The notes: a model not told the origin generated them from the sequence alone. Numbered from the stretch's first letter, positions 1-11,652 are shown. The stretch is 64,000 nucleotides of DNA from Aphanomyces cochlioides (GCA_019828595.1 JAHQRK010000010.1:2604001-2668000); one strand, 5' to 3'. Made by a program: numbers and translations.

Positions 1-985
1 ATATCTTTTGCATGCATCGACAAGATCGGCTTTCTTCCATCCTTTCTTCGGAGTTCCACTTGGCAAGCCTTTATGATATGACGCATTATCCAAGACAATA
101 CAGCATTTTTGGTAACCGTGCACAGCCAAATCTCGCAAGAGTCGTTGCATCCACACAACGTAGTAATCAAAAGTAAACATAGAATGGTAATCTTTGGGCT
201 GTTTCTTCTTTCCACCTTCAAATACGTCCTTTGCAATAAACTTAGACATTGTTGCCCCGATGAAACAAAAACGGCGGCCTTTGTGGTTGGCTTTTGTTTG
301 TAAGTCCAAATGATCGTTTGGATCAAACAAGGAGTCTTGATGACTTGAGTAATGATGATGGATGTATGATTCGTCGGTGTAGACGACTGTGCGTTTCTGC
401 AATGGATCCTTGGGATGCAATAGTGCCATCATTTCTTGAACGTAAGAGTCACGATGCAAGCGATTTTTGTCTGTCAAGTGCCATGCCATACACCCTTTCT
501 TCTTCCCACGTTCATATCCACAAGCAAGAAGGAAGCGTTGGACTGCTCGGAGACACGACATTCGTTGCGTTTTGTCGTCACGGTTAAGCTTTATCACGTT
601 TTCGTCACAGAGAAAGTCCATTACGTCAGCCGCAACAGTTCTCGTTCGCGTCTTTCGACGCTCCCTGACAAACGTCTGTACTGCCTGGACAACCGCTGGT
701 GTTCTAGGTACGCGAGTTTCGTGGATTGTTATGTTGCTTGGAGGGGCTTTAACATGAACACTTTGCGCTCGCACAAATGCTGACCAGACATCTTTGACAG
801 ATTGAGCGCCGCGTCCAAGCATCCGAGCAATCTTGTTACCGAAAGAAAGCTTGCAACCTTAAGATGTCCATACGCTCTTCACGGGTCATTGCCTTTGGTC
901 GATTCTTACGGACATAGCTCAGAGCAGTGTCGTGTATGTCCACGCCTGTATCAAGAGCATCGCTGTCGTCGCTACTGCTCTCCAT
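1..985 (-). pseudogene. Tc1/mariner-type (IS630 superfamily) transposase, frameshifted and cut by the window edge
   Basis: Reading leftwards from an ATG at 985, the minus strand encodes a transposase that would cut and paste its own element. The first catalytic Asp lies in a YTDESYIHHHY context and the second in IVLDNASYHK, the usual DDE spacing landmarks of Tc1/mariner enzymes. An N-terminal region (LGRGAQSVKDVW) looks like the helix-turn-helix DNA-binding part. The frame breaks near 845-860, where one reading ends in a stop and the neighbouring frame continues cleanly, so the copy is dead. The C-terminus lies beyond base 1. A C-terminal fragment of what looks like the same broad family occurs at 61002-61281. 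I see no terminal inverted repeat on the right side. Confidence 0.8.
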
Positions 986-1294
986 AAATCTTGGATTGAT
1001 CGTGTGGTCAACAAGATTTTGGAGGGTAGAAAGAAAATTCTGTGAAAAGTTATAGAATATTATATTTGAAAGTTTATGTTTTGATACGATGAAAATTGAC
1101 GATCACTCCTTCGTTAAATCTACTTTTTCTCAAAGGGTATTATGTTTAGAGTTATTCCTTTTTTCCAGGACGTTGGTGTTATTGTCAGGAATGTGTCAGC
1201 CAAATCGCATGCTGATTGGACAAATAGTTCACGAGATATTGCAAAATGGCTTCCCGATGATGTCGTCCTCTGTGAGCAGTTTTCGTTTTGCACG

Positions 1295-3359
1295 ATGTCT
1301 GGCGCAGCGCATCTTGATGAGCTCTTGGCCCAAGTGGATGAAGTGCGAGCGAGCACGGTCTCGGAAAGATCAAGAACAATATACATGAACTCTTCGATCA
1401 AATTTATCACGTGGCTACGTCACCACAATGCCACTTTACTATCTTCCAGCTTGATTCAGAGTATATCGGATGTGGCACCAGCAGAGACACCTTCCTTCCT
1501 CAAACAGTGGCTTCGTGGTGCACCATCTAACCCTCCTATTCAATTTGAATTACTTACAGCTCGAGACTTCTTTTTGTGGATAGTATCGCTTGAGAAAGCG
1601 AATGGATCAAAGCCAGGATATTCAAGTTTCAACACTCATTGAGCGGCTCTTTTCAATCTTTATCGTGATTATCATGTATTAATAACAATGTCTACCAACT
1701 TGGAACTTGAACTGAAAAACCACTTCAAAGGTCTAAAACGTAGGACGGCAATTGCTATATCTAATGGTGATGGCAAAATCAAAGTGGGAAAAGATGCAAT
1801 GTCATTTGAGCTGTACCAAATCATTTGCAAATCCTTCATGAGCAGTCAAAAGTCCGAATACGTCTTTGGTCACTGCTTCACAGTACTTTGTTGGAACCTT
1901 ATGTGTCGAGCAGGCAATGTGGTTTCAGTTTGTTTCTCTCATTTAGAATGGAAAGGGGATGCACTTGGAATTTATTTCGCCCATATGAAGAACGATCAAC
2001 TTGGAGATAGACCGCGCGACCCCCGACATGTCTATGCTAATCCGTTGATGCCACACATTAGTCCAATTTTATCTCTAGGGATCTACCTCCTTTGTTTTCC
2101 TGTAGGGTCAGAAAAGCTATTTCCTGGTCGTGAACAGTATGAAAGATATCGCCACGTTTTTCATGGCTTACTCTCTGAGCAGTCAGTTTTAAATGAAATA
2201 GATTCTCGTGGCATTAACTCAGACGACATTGGTACTCACTCAATAAGAAAAGGCGCGTCAACGTATTGCTCCTCTGGCTCAAAGGCATGTCCTTCAGCTA
2301 CTGCTGTAAATTTACGTGCTGGCTGGGCGCTTGGTGGAGTGCAAGATATTTATTTACGATATGAAAAGGCTGGTGACATGCATGTGGGTCGAACCGTTTG
2401 TGGCTTGCCTTGTCATCATCCTGACTTTGCCATACTGCCACCTTTCTTTGAGAAACGTGATGATTATCTTATGCAGGCGATTGTTATTTGCTTTCCTGGA
2501 ATCCCAATTACGTTTGTGAGTTTGCTTTGGCTTCTGTGGTCTACCATAATACATTCTTAAGATCAAACCTTCCAGCAACCCACCCTCTTTTTTTAACACG
2601 GTTGTTCTGTGATGCTCAAATGTTATCATCATTATCAACAAAGGTTGTCTGCCGTCAGTGTAAACCAGGCGATATTTGTCCTACGGGAGTTCCTCCGCAT
2701 GTAACTATATTACAGAGCATGTCAAAAATTGCACAAGAAATTAAATCGATTGTATCAGCAATCGATGAAATTGTCCCGTTGGTTGTCCAAGGTGTGGAAA
2801 GTACTCTAGAGGAAAGAAGTGTGAATAGTAGTGCGTTGACAAAGACAACTGTTGCAGCAATTGTTACTGAGTGTTTGAAAAACTCGGGAATTCTGGACGC
2901 AGTTGGAAGGTTGAATGCGACAGCAAGCCAGCAGAATTCGGCTTCCTTGACATCTGTGGAGCCTGCTTCAAGGGGATATGAGTTATTTTGTTGGGGGGTA
3001 TGTTTCATCCTGTACCTGAGGACTATTCTCTTCCAAACTGCGGATTATTGCATGTTTGGCAACACTGGTGCCTCGGAGACAATGCCAGAAAAATCGCGCC
3101 ACTGAAAAGCGTCCAACCTCGCGACCTCTCGCAAGCAAACACCAGAAAGAGGTTCTCCGACCTGCGTTTCATAATGCGGCATATCGAGTCAAACTTGAAA
3201 GATAGAAGTTTGATCGTATCGGATCCCTCTATTGAAGATGTAAATCGTATGTTTAGTGACGCACAGATCCATCTACCAGGTGGAATTGATCGATTTGGAC
3301 AATTGAAATGGCGCACAGCAGTCAACATCTTGCGCAAGTCTCATTTGGAGCAAAATTGA
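1295..3359 (+). pseudogene. Crypton-type tyrosine recombinase, broken by one stop and two frameshifts
   Basis: Cryptons move with a single tyrosine recombinase. The catalytic core is readable at 1688-2560: an Arg in MCRAGNV, an HSIRKG box (HxxR), and a Tyr in DIYLRYEKAGDMHVGRT. The N-terminal domain lies at 1295-1642 in the same frame, separated by one in-frame TGA at 1640 (most simply a CGA to TGA change). The frame slips near 2495 and again at the G-run near 2995, after which a C-terminal domain (HVWQHWCLGD, then PLKSV) continues to the stop at 3359. That tail resembles the DNA-binding C-terminus of Crypton proteins. No reverse transcriptase is nearby, which argues against DIRS or Ngaro elements. 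An upstream start at 1142 is possible. A related C-terminal fragment sits at 48202-48861. Confidence 0.78.
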
Positions 3360-3410
3360 ATGACTTGTCTTCGGAATTCACAGAAAAATAATCCAACTAT
3401 GTATATTTTA

Positions 3411-3929
3411 GGGTGGGTCTGGATGCCACCAAAAATGGCAAAAAAATGCCAAAAAATGCCATAATTCGAAATATGCCATAATTTTCAATTTTGACTGTCT
3501 GGATGCCACCTTCTCAAAGAATTTTTTGTCACAATTTTCTGGAGTTTTGGCCAAATTATGACATATTTTCGTCATGAACGCACTGATCGAGTCAAGCTTG
3601 AGATTCAGCTTGTCATCTCTACAAAAATACACGCACACACTACTATATAGTATATATTATCACTGTTGCATGTTCTAACACTCTGAGAAGCGACAGTGAT
3701 CGAGCCTTGCTCATCTCTGGCTCATTTCAAAGTTTCCGGTCGGAAGAGACTGACACAGCAGTATGACAACAATCGTCTGTACCGGTAATGTTGAAGTTGG
3801 CATCCAGACAAATAACAATTTCTCCAACTATTCCATTTTAAATTGTGAATTTGGAACTTTGGAAAATTTTTGCAAAATGTCATTTCAGTTTTATGGAATA
3901 AAAAAATTGATGGGCATCCAGACCCGCCC
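3411..3929. repeat. MITE copy 1, TTA target-site duplication
   Basis: A 519-bp non-coding element begins GGGTGGGTCTGGATGCC and ends with the inverted GGCATCCAGACCCGCCC, flanked by TTA on both sides. The 3-bp TTA duplication and G-rich ends suit the PIF/Harbinger superfamily (inference). The interior repeats the TCTGGATGCCACC motif. A second copy is at 7456-8033. Open frames inside are short and look spurious. Confidence 0.75.
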
Positions 3930-5162
3930 TTAGCCAATCAATAGTTATTAAAAGTTGTGCGGTGTTTAATTGGCCAAAAACACAAGTCGACTCTTACGTG
4001 CAAGTCTCAAATGGCAATCGAAAATGCCTTTATTGACTTCAAAAGGCAGGCAATCATCAGCATACTTGAGACTACCTTAAAGTTCAGTGTTTGTTATATC
4101 TCTAATATAACGATGAGTGATAAAACCACGCTAGTAGATTCCAGCCATAAGTTGAAATGGTTGCGTGGGCAGATAGAAAAGGGAATACAACACCTCAACT
4201 GCTCAACGCTTCTCACTATCTTAGCTTCTTGTGCTGCACTTCTTAGCAATAGATTCTTTATCATATTGCATCTTATCTACGACTCGTCAAACGTCAGTCA
4301 AGGTCAGACTGTGTTTTGCTCCCTGGTTCTCTTGATGCTATTTTTGGGATTTTCTCGAAATGTGATTGGCTCATTTTCCCGCAGAAAAATCCTTCTGCAT
4401 TCGCATTCCACTCAAACTCTATTTTATTTCATACAAAACGTAGTACTACAAATAATTAAATCATGAAAAGAATTTTGAGTATTTTGGAAAATACAGGACA
4501 AATTTTCTGTAGATGCACACAAACGGCATTCTCCGGTTTTTGCTGGACAGTATCCGTAAATTTCAGTCATGTGCTGGACGAGTGTCAAGCATTTTCGCCA
4601 CGATAGATTTGAAAAGCATAGTGAAACGAAGTGAGTCCAGATTATGATTGAAAATGCTGGATAAACATCCAGCAGTATCTTATTGGCAAAAATTAGGGGA
4701 GCGAGCACTGCTTTGAATTTTCTCATGCTTGATGTCGATATATTCGTTTCGTTTCATAATCCTTACACTGACCACAACTTTCTAACCCCATGAAGTAAGG
4801 TGCAATGCTTAGTTAGCATGGAAGTATAGCCATCAACCCGTGCATGGTCTCACTTCACATTTCCCTTCCTCCGTGATTTCAAAGCGAGGAGTTCTTTTCT
4901 CTGCGTCGCTCCACCCAGGTGGTTGGACAACCACCTAGGAGGCGCATGTTTGCAGTGCTCCTTGATGTTTTAAAAGTCATATCGAGGAAACTACAATTTT
5001 TTGCCGAAAACTGTTTGAATGATTTCACGGTTCACTGCGCGCAATCTGCGGTTTCAGAGCAGATCGAATGCCACACATTACAGGGCGAAATTCACTTATT
5101 GTGTCAACAAATTGATTGTGACCTGTAGTGTGTGGTATTTCTATCAACATTAAGGTGATGCA

Positions 5163-5214
5163 AAAGCAGAAACACAAAGAACGATAGACGACTCGTTCTT
5201 TGTGTTTCTGCTTT
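5163..5214. repeat. Perfect 22-bp inverted repeat with 8-nt loop
   Basis: The arms 5163-5184 and 5193-5214 are exact reverse complements, beginning AAAGCAGAAACACAAAGAAC. The loop is 8 nt. It is not followed by a T-run and is far from any gene, so a transcription terminator is unlikely. It could be the fused ends of a small transposon or a hairpin RNA source. Confidence 0.7.
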
Positions 5215-5353
5215 GTAGTCCAGTTGTGACGTGAACTCGGGGATTAAGTACAATGTTTCAATGTGGTAGCATTATCAGCGTTTAGTTTAAATGAATCCAA
5301 GCCTTCTTCTAAGTGATAGACATCGCCGTTCTCATCGAAATGTATGTAATGAC

Positions 5354-6254
5354 GGCAACTGTGATAGGAATCCTATCACACCATATAACGCAATATGATT
5401 GGAAGTTAATCTGATGAATTGAATTGGTAGACGAAAACAGACCATGAACCTCGTGGAGCATTGACAGATAAGTTTAACAAGAAAGACAGAAAAGGAAACC
5501 TTTGATTACACTCAACACGTAGAGGTACTCGGTATGCGTTGCTCGTCGTTCCCCAAACCGGGCTATTCAAATGTCAAATCGACACTTTCAACACCTGCAC
5601 TGCAGTCTAATTACATTTTACACACACGAATTGTGATAGTTCTCGCATCTCTCCACTACCTCATGAGCAGTAGGCAGTAGAGCAATAATCAATTGAATTA
5701 TCCCACACTCAATATGCAACAATCATTCAAACTTTGACGTTGCAACGTCAAAACTTGATAGGATAATGAGTTGTGAGGCGAAGGTGTGGAGATCAAATCC
5801 GTCATCACTTTTGACTATTGCTTGTGCTTTAATTCATGAATCGTATGAAATTCATGAAATCTACAGTGTTTTGTGTTTTGTGCTTTAGCCATTTGAATAT
5901 GCTTCCAGTATAATTAAGCGAGTGGGTGCATAACACGCGAACAATCGTGATGTTGTGTTGTAGCTAGTATAGCTTATATCTGTGCTAGACGTTCAACAAA
6001 GATTCAGGGCTTCTTTATTTGTCGGCTAGACTTTAATTAAGCATGCGAGTGCATGATGCTTGATATCTGCCAATATTCGTTTGTTGAGCAACTGTGATAG
6101 AATCTCCATTACAGTTGCTCAGAATTTTGCACATTTAAGATTTGTATACTGAAATCAAGTCAAAAACATTTATTGAAAACGGATTTCAGGCAACTGTGAT
6201 AGATTTCCTATCACACTCCAATACAAATTGATCATGTTTCTATCATAGTTGCAG
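5354..6254. repeat. Cluster of CAACTGTGATAG palindromes
   Basis: The motif CAACTGTGATAG and its reverse complement occur four times. At 5360-5380 it forms a 21-bp palindrome (TGTGATAGGA and its complement around one base), at 6086-6120 a stem of GAGCAACTGT, at about 6190-6216 another partial palindrome, and at about 6237-6254 an inverted copy with one change. They look like the termini of one or more small inverted-repeat elements, collapsed or nested. Confidence 0.5.
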
Positions 6255-7455
6255 CAGATGTGTTAGTTTTTCTCCAAGCTGATGTCAAAAGATTGATTAC
6301 GAGAATTGATTGAATAAAATAGATATAATTTTATCCAGTAAGGTCGTGCGCGATGTCCATCCAGCAAATTCCAATCACAATACAATATTTGTCCGATGTT
6401 TTCCGGAGAATGACGTTTTATTTGAGGGGATGGGAATCCCTCAAATTTCGATAACACTTGATTAAATTGGTTTGATTTGAAGTTTCTATCATTTTAATTG
6501 CCACTAACAAAGTTTGAGGGACATTTGTCCCCCTCAATACCATGAAAAGAGGACTTCGATCCCTCATATATGGGAGAATTACATTTGACATTTTCCCAAT
6601 AACGGCCCGTCTGGATGCCACCAATTATTGAGATAATTCGCAATATTTTGATCAATTATTGCATGATTTTGATTATCGCATAACGCACTGTCTGGATGCC
6701 AAATATTGTATAAATTTTATTGCAATAATTTATTTCAAAACAGGCCAAATATGCAATAAATAATATTCTACTCAAAGTAGAATATTTCCCCCAACATCGA
6801 ATAATAGGACAAGGTACTTAGGAACACTTTATGAGGATGTCAGTCGCGAAACATCAACTTTTGTCATGTCTTTGTTTGGCTTTTTCAACGTGAAAGTCGG
6901 AGTTTTTAGAAGTTTCTTTTAACTTTACTTAAGAAAACCCTCATTCAAACCATTTCAATCCTGGACATTATTGTTCTCAGCTATAGACTGTACTTATAGC
7001 TATAAGTTTCAACGAAAAGTAATCCCAATGGGAAATGTCTTGGTTAGTTTTTTAAGCGACAAGTCAGACATTTTGGAACTTAAAGAAACTTTTGTAAACG
7101 TTGTATACACCAACAATCATGTAATTTAAAAAAGTTTTGAGCAATATTGTCGTTTTGGTCCAAAACTGGAAATTTGATATGTTTTGAAAATGTTTCAATT
7201 CATTGACGAATACACTATTTAATGTTTACGCAACATTTTCTTATACTGACCTCGATCTTGACCATTAAATAGTGTAATTCCAAACGTTTTAAATGTTTGA
7301 AAACATGTTCGAAACATTCGATGTTTTTTCACTTGAAATTAGTATGCGTCAATTGTTGCGTCAATTTGCTTGCGTCAAAATTTAGCACGACTCCAGTTTT
7401 TCGTTAAAACCACAATATTTTTTTAACAAATAGTGACGTATTTTTTTAATTATTA

Positions 7456-8033
7456 GGGTGGGTCTGGATGCCGAAAAAATGCCAAAAAAGAGTTTTTTTG
7501 GCAATTTTTGAAAAATTGGCATTTTTTAGAACTATGCCTATCTGGATCAAAAGAATGACATATTTCAAAAATTGCCAAAAATTAAAGATTTTGGCAAAAA
7601 ATAAAAAAGTGATCGAGAGGTGTTTTTTTCGTGAAACATGTAAAAAATATAAAAATTTTGTGCAACGACATACAATCTGGATATGCTTTCTGCAATTCTG
7701 CGTCCCTCATTCGCAATTCTGTCTTGTTGTGATTCGTTTTACCTTCGCATGGTCAACAATGTTGTGTTTGACATTGCTCAAGTGCGGAAATTCTTTCGTT
7801 GACCAGATCTCAGCTTGATCTCAATCAAGTGTGTGGAGGGAATGCTGATCAATTCATTATCCAATCCTAGGTTCCTCAATTCTTAAGAAATGAGTCATAA
7901 TTTTATGAAATTTTATTCATCCAGACAGCCAAAAAATATCAGGAAAAAAACAGTCCAATTTTTTTTGGTATTTTTGAACCAAAAAAATAAAAAATAATTT
8001 GGCCAAAAATTGGAGTGTGATCCAGACTCACCC
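7456..8033. repeat. MITE copy 2, TTA target-site duplication
   Basis: A 578-bp element starts GGGTGGGTCTGGATGCC and ends ATCCAGACTCACCC, flanked by TTA on both sides, as for copy 1 at 3411-3929. The right end is more diverged than the left. It is A/T-rich with runs of A and T, and the one longer open frame inside is low-complexity and not credible. Confidence 0.72.
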
Positions 8034-8176
8034 TTATATATTGTCAAATACATTTGAAATTGTGAGAGGCAGCTCGAATGTATCGTTTTTGCATTCGTTG
8101 TGGAATTTATTAGCCAATCAGAAGTCAGTATTTATTCACACACACAAAGTACACGGTGTGTTTCGACGTGAAGTCC

Positions 8177-8865
8177 ATGTCCGCTATTCAGCAAGCCGTC
8201 TCGGGCTCTCATGCATCAAGAAACACAATCATGCATGCCTTGTACGGCTATTATTACCTTGGCCTATCCAAAGATCGGCTTGCTATCATTTACAACAAGC
8301 ACAGGAACACCGTCGACAATTGGATTCGACGCTTCGAAGTTGATGAAAACTATAAGAGGCGGGAAAGCAAGTCCACCGGCTTGTTTACTGTCGAACAGAG
8401 ACAATGGGTGGTAAACTACTACATGGAGAAACCTCTTTCGTTTCTCGATGAAGCGAAAACCGACTTTCAAGTCCATTTCAATCGGTTTATCTCTATCACG
8501 ACCATTTGGCGGATTGTGCATGAAAGCGGGTTGACTTGGAAAGTTCTGTAGCGCAGAGCGATCCACATAAAGATGGCCGATATTGTGCGATTCACTCTAG
8601 AGCTGGGGATGATTGATTGGAGTCAACAGAACATCCAATTCCTCGACGAAGTTAGCTTTGATAACCAAGGCATGGTACGAAGAAGAGGCTATGCCATGAA
8701 AGGCGAGAAATCATGCATTCGAGGTGAGTTCACGCGAAAAGCTCGAGTATCTTTGTTGTGCTTTCTTGACGTTGGTGGCATCGTTGAAACCTTTTATACT
8801 GATGGCACATTTGATCGCTCAAAATTCGTTGAATGTTGCAGACTCCACGCCCACTCAAAGAAGTC
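8177..8865 (+). pseudogene. Tc1/mariner transposase, N-terminal two thirds, one stop, 3' end lost
   Basis: The first part (to 8551) carries a helix-turn-helix (RLAIIYNKHRNTVDNWIRRF) typical of the family. An in-frame TAG at 8549-8551 interrupts it, and the same frame continues with the first catalytic acidic motif, LDEVSFDNQGMVRRRGY, near 8640-8690. The second and third catalytic acids are missing, because the coding signal ends at about 8862 where it abuts an opposite-strand ORF. It is therefore a dead, truncated copy. The ATG at 8177 is preferred over an upstream GTG. A fragment of a similar HTH is at 41341-41526. Confidence 0.72.
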
Positions 8866-9657
8866 AGTGAAGCAATACCCTATGTGGCCAGCCCATAGCA
8901 TCCAGGATATATCTTGTCCAGATAGCAATGATCCCCACTTTTCTTGCAAACGATCTTTCATGATTTGATGGCTGAATTGGTTTGCCGCACCGCCTCGATC
9001 CGTTTGCATGGGTTCGATACACTTTTCTTTGAAGACTGCCAGTTGTTGCAACGTACCAAGTTGATTGCCCCATTTGTACGCTGACAAAGACAATGATTCG
9101 TTTCTGTTCTTTCCAAAATAGCGATGAGCCAGTGCGCTGCTCCATGGGGTCAGTATGGTTGTTTTGTTCCGCAGAGATACGTAGCTGTCGAACAGTTCCA
9201 AGGAAGGGCCCGTGTCTGACACGGTCCAAATGGGTGGGTTTCCACTCAGTATAGCCCTTTTTTGAAGGTTGCTTGAGCATATATTCCAAAGCTTTTGCTT
9301 GATCTCAGTCCAGTTTTGTCCATCCACAACATGAACGCCGAGATTTGTGGCGCTGGAATTGCGTTGATTGACCGTTTCCTTTAGTCTGCAGTCTACAGTG
9401 ACCTTGTAGACACCTTCCTGTATGCTGTGTATAGACGCATCGAGTCTAGGGCTCCTTCGAAGCTGTCTAGTTCCCGGTGAGGGTGTCGTGATCAATGTGT
9501 CTTCCATTTCAAGTCGAGTGACGGTGAGCGTGAATTTTCTCCTCTCTTTTGGTGAATATTTCGATTGAAATGTGTATATTTTTTCACCGTTTTTCACAAA
9601 TTTTGACGAAAAAGACAATACATTTTTGAGAATATTTTGATTATCACCTTTTGACAT
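8794..9657 (-). CDS. Unknown protein, possibly transposon-derived
   Basis: An open frame of up to 287 codons that I do not recognise. A likely start is the inner ATG at 9507, just before an RRSPRLDAS basic patch; the longer N-terminus from 9657 is Lys- and Phe-rich. The central part (NWTEIKQKLWNICSSN, then WSSALAHRYFGKNRN) looks like a real protein. The last 25 or so codons (below about 8866) read antisense through the truncated transposase at 8177-8865, so the original stop has probably been lost at that junction. No signal peptide or membrane segment is obvious. It may be the N-terminal part of an unnamed element's protein. Confidence 0.45.
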   Translation of the reverse strand: MSKGDNQNILKNVLSFSSKFVKNGEKIYTFQSKYSPKERRKFTLTVTRLEMEDTLITTPSPGTRQLRRSPRLDASIHSIQEGVYKVTVDCRLKETVNQRNSSATNLGVHVVDGQNWTEIKQKLWNICSSNLQKRAILSGNPPIWTVSDTGPSLELFDSYVSLRNKTTILTPWSSALAHRYFGKNRNESLSLSAYKWGNQLGTLQQLAVFKEKCIEPMQTDRGGAANQFSHQIMKDRLQEKWGSLLSGQDISWMLWAGHIGYCFTDFFEWAWSLQHSTNFERSNVPSV

Positions 9658-9765
9658 TTACCCCAATTAATTTATCATAATATCGTTTCGATAATTCGAA
9701 ATTTTATCGAAACACAAACGAATTGACACACCTCGTCGCAGTTTGCAATTTTCGGCGTTGAAGTC

Positions 9766-11652
9766 ATGACGGATGAGACACGACCTGTGTGGTTTACTCT
9801 CGTGGACAAAGCCATGCCTCACGTCCAATCTGGTTTTATGACAGTTGAACTCTCCATGCCTTGCACTATCAAACAGTTCAAAGTTGCTGTGGAAGAAGAG
9901 TGCGTTGGCTTAGTCGAAGGCATCAAAGTGCTGCTCATGAACATCTACCCCAAGATAAACGACGACAACACGTTCAGCAATCCTCTTTGTGACCGTCAAT
10001 TTATTGGTGATTATGGTAAAAGTGCCGAGACGGGACTCTTTGTGGTGATTCCTCACTTGCAGACTCAACAAGACCAAGGTACAATGTCTGTGAAGAAACC
10101 GAGACTCGACAGCACATGGATTCCTCCATTACAAGACATTAATTACGATCAAGCAGAGTTTGACCTTGACGACTTATTGAATGTGGAGAAGAATCGAGAT
10201 CGACTTGTGTCGACCCCTCGACTGAATAGATTTTTTGAAGATTGTGGTGAATTTCCATTGTGGTATTACGTTCGCACAGAAGAAGCCATGTTTTGGAAAA
10301 GCGTCAAAAATGTGATCATGGATAACAAACCCAAAAAAGCTGTGCTACTCGGTTCTCCCGGAGTTGGGAAATCTTGTTTCCTCATGCTAATGGGTTTTTA
10401 CATGGCATTTTACAAGCAAAAAGAAGTGCTCATCTTCCGAAAGGCAATCACTTATGGAATGAAGAACACTGCAATTTATGTGGATGGAGAAAGCAAGAAA
10501 GGATGGAAACTCTCGAACGTATCCAAACTCAAATTGTCCTATTTGTTAGACGAAACTTGCCGAAATGCCTTGCTTTTTGTCGATGGCTACACGCAAAATG
10601 AAGTTGTAACGACACTTGATGGGTTGTTGCTTCAGTTCCACGTTTTGGCGACGTCATGTCAATATGATGCCAAGGCGTCCGAGGAGTCGAAATTAATTGT
10701 GTTACCTGCCTGGCGTTTTGAGAACATACTTTCGTACGCTAAATTGACCGATTGGACTGTGGATACAGGATCTGTTGAGACGAAAGAACGAAGCTTGAGG
10801 AAACGTGTAAAGGAACAGTACTACTACAGTGGCGGGAGTTTACGCGAATTTTGCAAGCCTCGAGGGGACTTGATCGACAGAGTGGAAAGTGCTTGTCGTA
10901 TCCTAAGTGACGCTCAAGCTCTTCAACTACTGTACAATCATCAAGGTCACAGAAGCGGTGATCAAATCGATCGCCTTCGACGTCATTATGTCACCGATCA
11001 CAACAACGTGGATCATTTTACCCGTAGTCATTTTTGGACTGTATCAGTCGACTCTGGCTTTGCATTAAAACTTCTTGGACAGCATGTTAGCGCTGACAAA
11101 TTGTTGGAAGTATATCAATTTGCAAGAACAATTGGTGCTGGATTTCATGGTATTGCCTACGAACTGTATTTTCATCATGTTGTCCGGCAAGCCACTGCAA
11201 TGAACTCTTCCGTGGTGGTCACTATGCCAGACTGCTGCAAGTATCATAGAATCGAAATTCGTCCACAGACCGTGGACTGCCAAGGCCAAAACGAAGCCGA
11301 ATGCTATGCGTATTTGGAAGACAAGCTGACGGAGAGCACATATTGGCACCCGGATTATGCATTTTTCCCATTTATTAATGCCGTCGCTATTTGCGACGCA
11401 TATCAACGCGGACATGATGAACCAGAAAAAATTGTTGCATTTATTCAAGTCACAATACAAGACCACAAGACATTCAAGGTGGATCACTGGTCGAACCTGT
11501 GCAAGGCAGTCGATTCAAATCAAAATGTCGACGTCAAGACTTTTGTCTTTGTGGTGGTGCGACCCAAATCATCCGACAATGATCAATTTACGCTGCGTGA
11601 TTCTCCAGATCCAACGACTGTAGAGACTACGCACGGCTTCTTCGAGATATAG
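9766..11652 (+). CDS. Crinkler (CRN) family protein, copy A, P-loop NTPase plus nuclease-like C-terminus
   Basis: CRN proteins are modular oomycete effectors, usually with a ubiquitin-like header, a P-loop NTPase and a restriction-endonuclease-like domain; many act in host nuclei. Here the header is residues 1-100, ending in LFVVIP, which stands where family members carry an HVLVVVP-type motif; I see no clear LFLAK. The P-loop is GSPGVGKS at 196-203 with a Walker-B-like LLFVDG near 269-274. The C-terminal domain has E466 (AYELYF), FFPFINAV at 533-540 and FIQVTIQDHK at 559-568. This matches the PD-(D/E)xK layout, but the usual Asp looks like Asn538, so activity is uncertain. No classical signal peptide is visible. 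The 628-residue length is plausible for a complete gene. It is single-exon and convergent with the cyclase, 120 bp away. Confidence 0.85.
   Translation: MTDETRPVWFTLVDKAMPHVQSGFMTVELSMPCTIKQFKVAVEEECVGLVEGIKVLLMNIYPKINDDNTFSNPLCDRQFIGDYGKSAETGLFVVIPHLQTQQDQGTMSVKKPRLDSTWIPPLQDINYDQAEFDLDDLLNVEKNRDRLVSTPRLNRFFEDCGEFPLWYYVRTEEAMFWKSVKNVIMDNKPKKAVLLGSPGVGKSCFLMLMGFYMAFYKQKEVLIFRKAITYGMKNTAIYVDGESKKGWKLSNVSKLKLSYLLDETCRNALLFVDGYTQNEVVTTLDGLLLQFHVLATSCQYDAKASEESKLIVLPAWRFENILSYAKLTDWTVDTGSVETKERSLRKRVKEQYYYSGGSLREFCKPRGDLIDRVESACRILSDAQALQLLYNHQGHRSGDQIDRLRRHYVTDHNNVDHFTRSHFWTVSVDSGFALKLLGQHVSADKLLEVYQFARTIGAGFHGIAYELYFHHVVRQATAMNSSVVVTMPDCCKYHRIEIRPQTVDCQGQNEAECYAYLEDKLTESTYWHPDYAFFPFINAVAICDAYQRGHDEPEKIVAFIQVTIQDHKTFKVDHWSNLCKAVDSNQNVDVKTFVFVVVRPKSSDNDQFTLRDSPDPTTVETTHGFFEI

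Larger units (their letters stand above)
3930..7455. other. AT-rich gene-free interval
   Basis: I see no convincing gene in these 3.5 kb. It holds a perfect hairpin (5163-5214), a cluster of CAACTGTGATAG palindromes (5354-6254), and isolated TCTGGATGCC motifs at about 6610 and 6694 that look like remnants of the neighbouring MITE family. The rest is A/T-rich sequence with many stops in all frames, probably old transposon debris. Confidence 0.6.

Noticed and set aside
7468..7818. Open frame inside MITE copy 2
   Set aside because: Lys/Phe-rich product of A/T runs; the corresponding part of copy 1 has no such frame.
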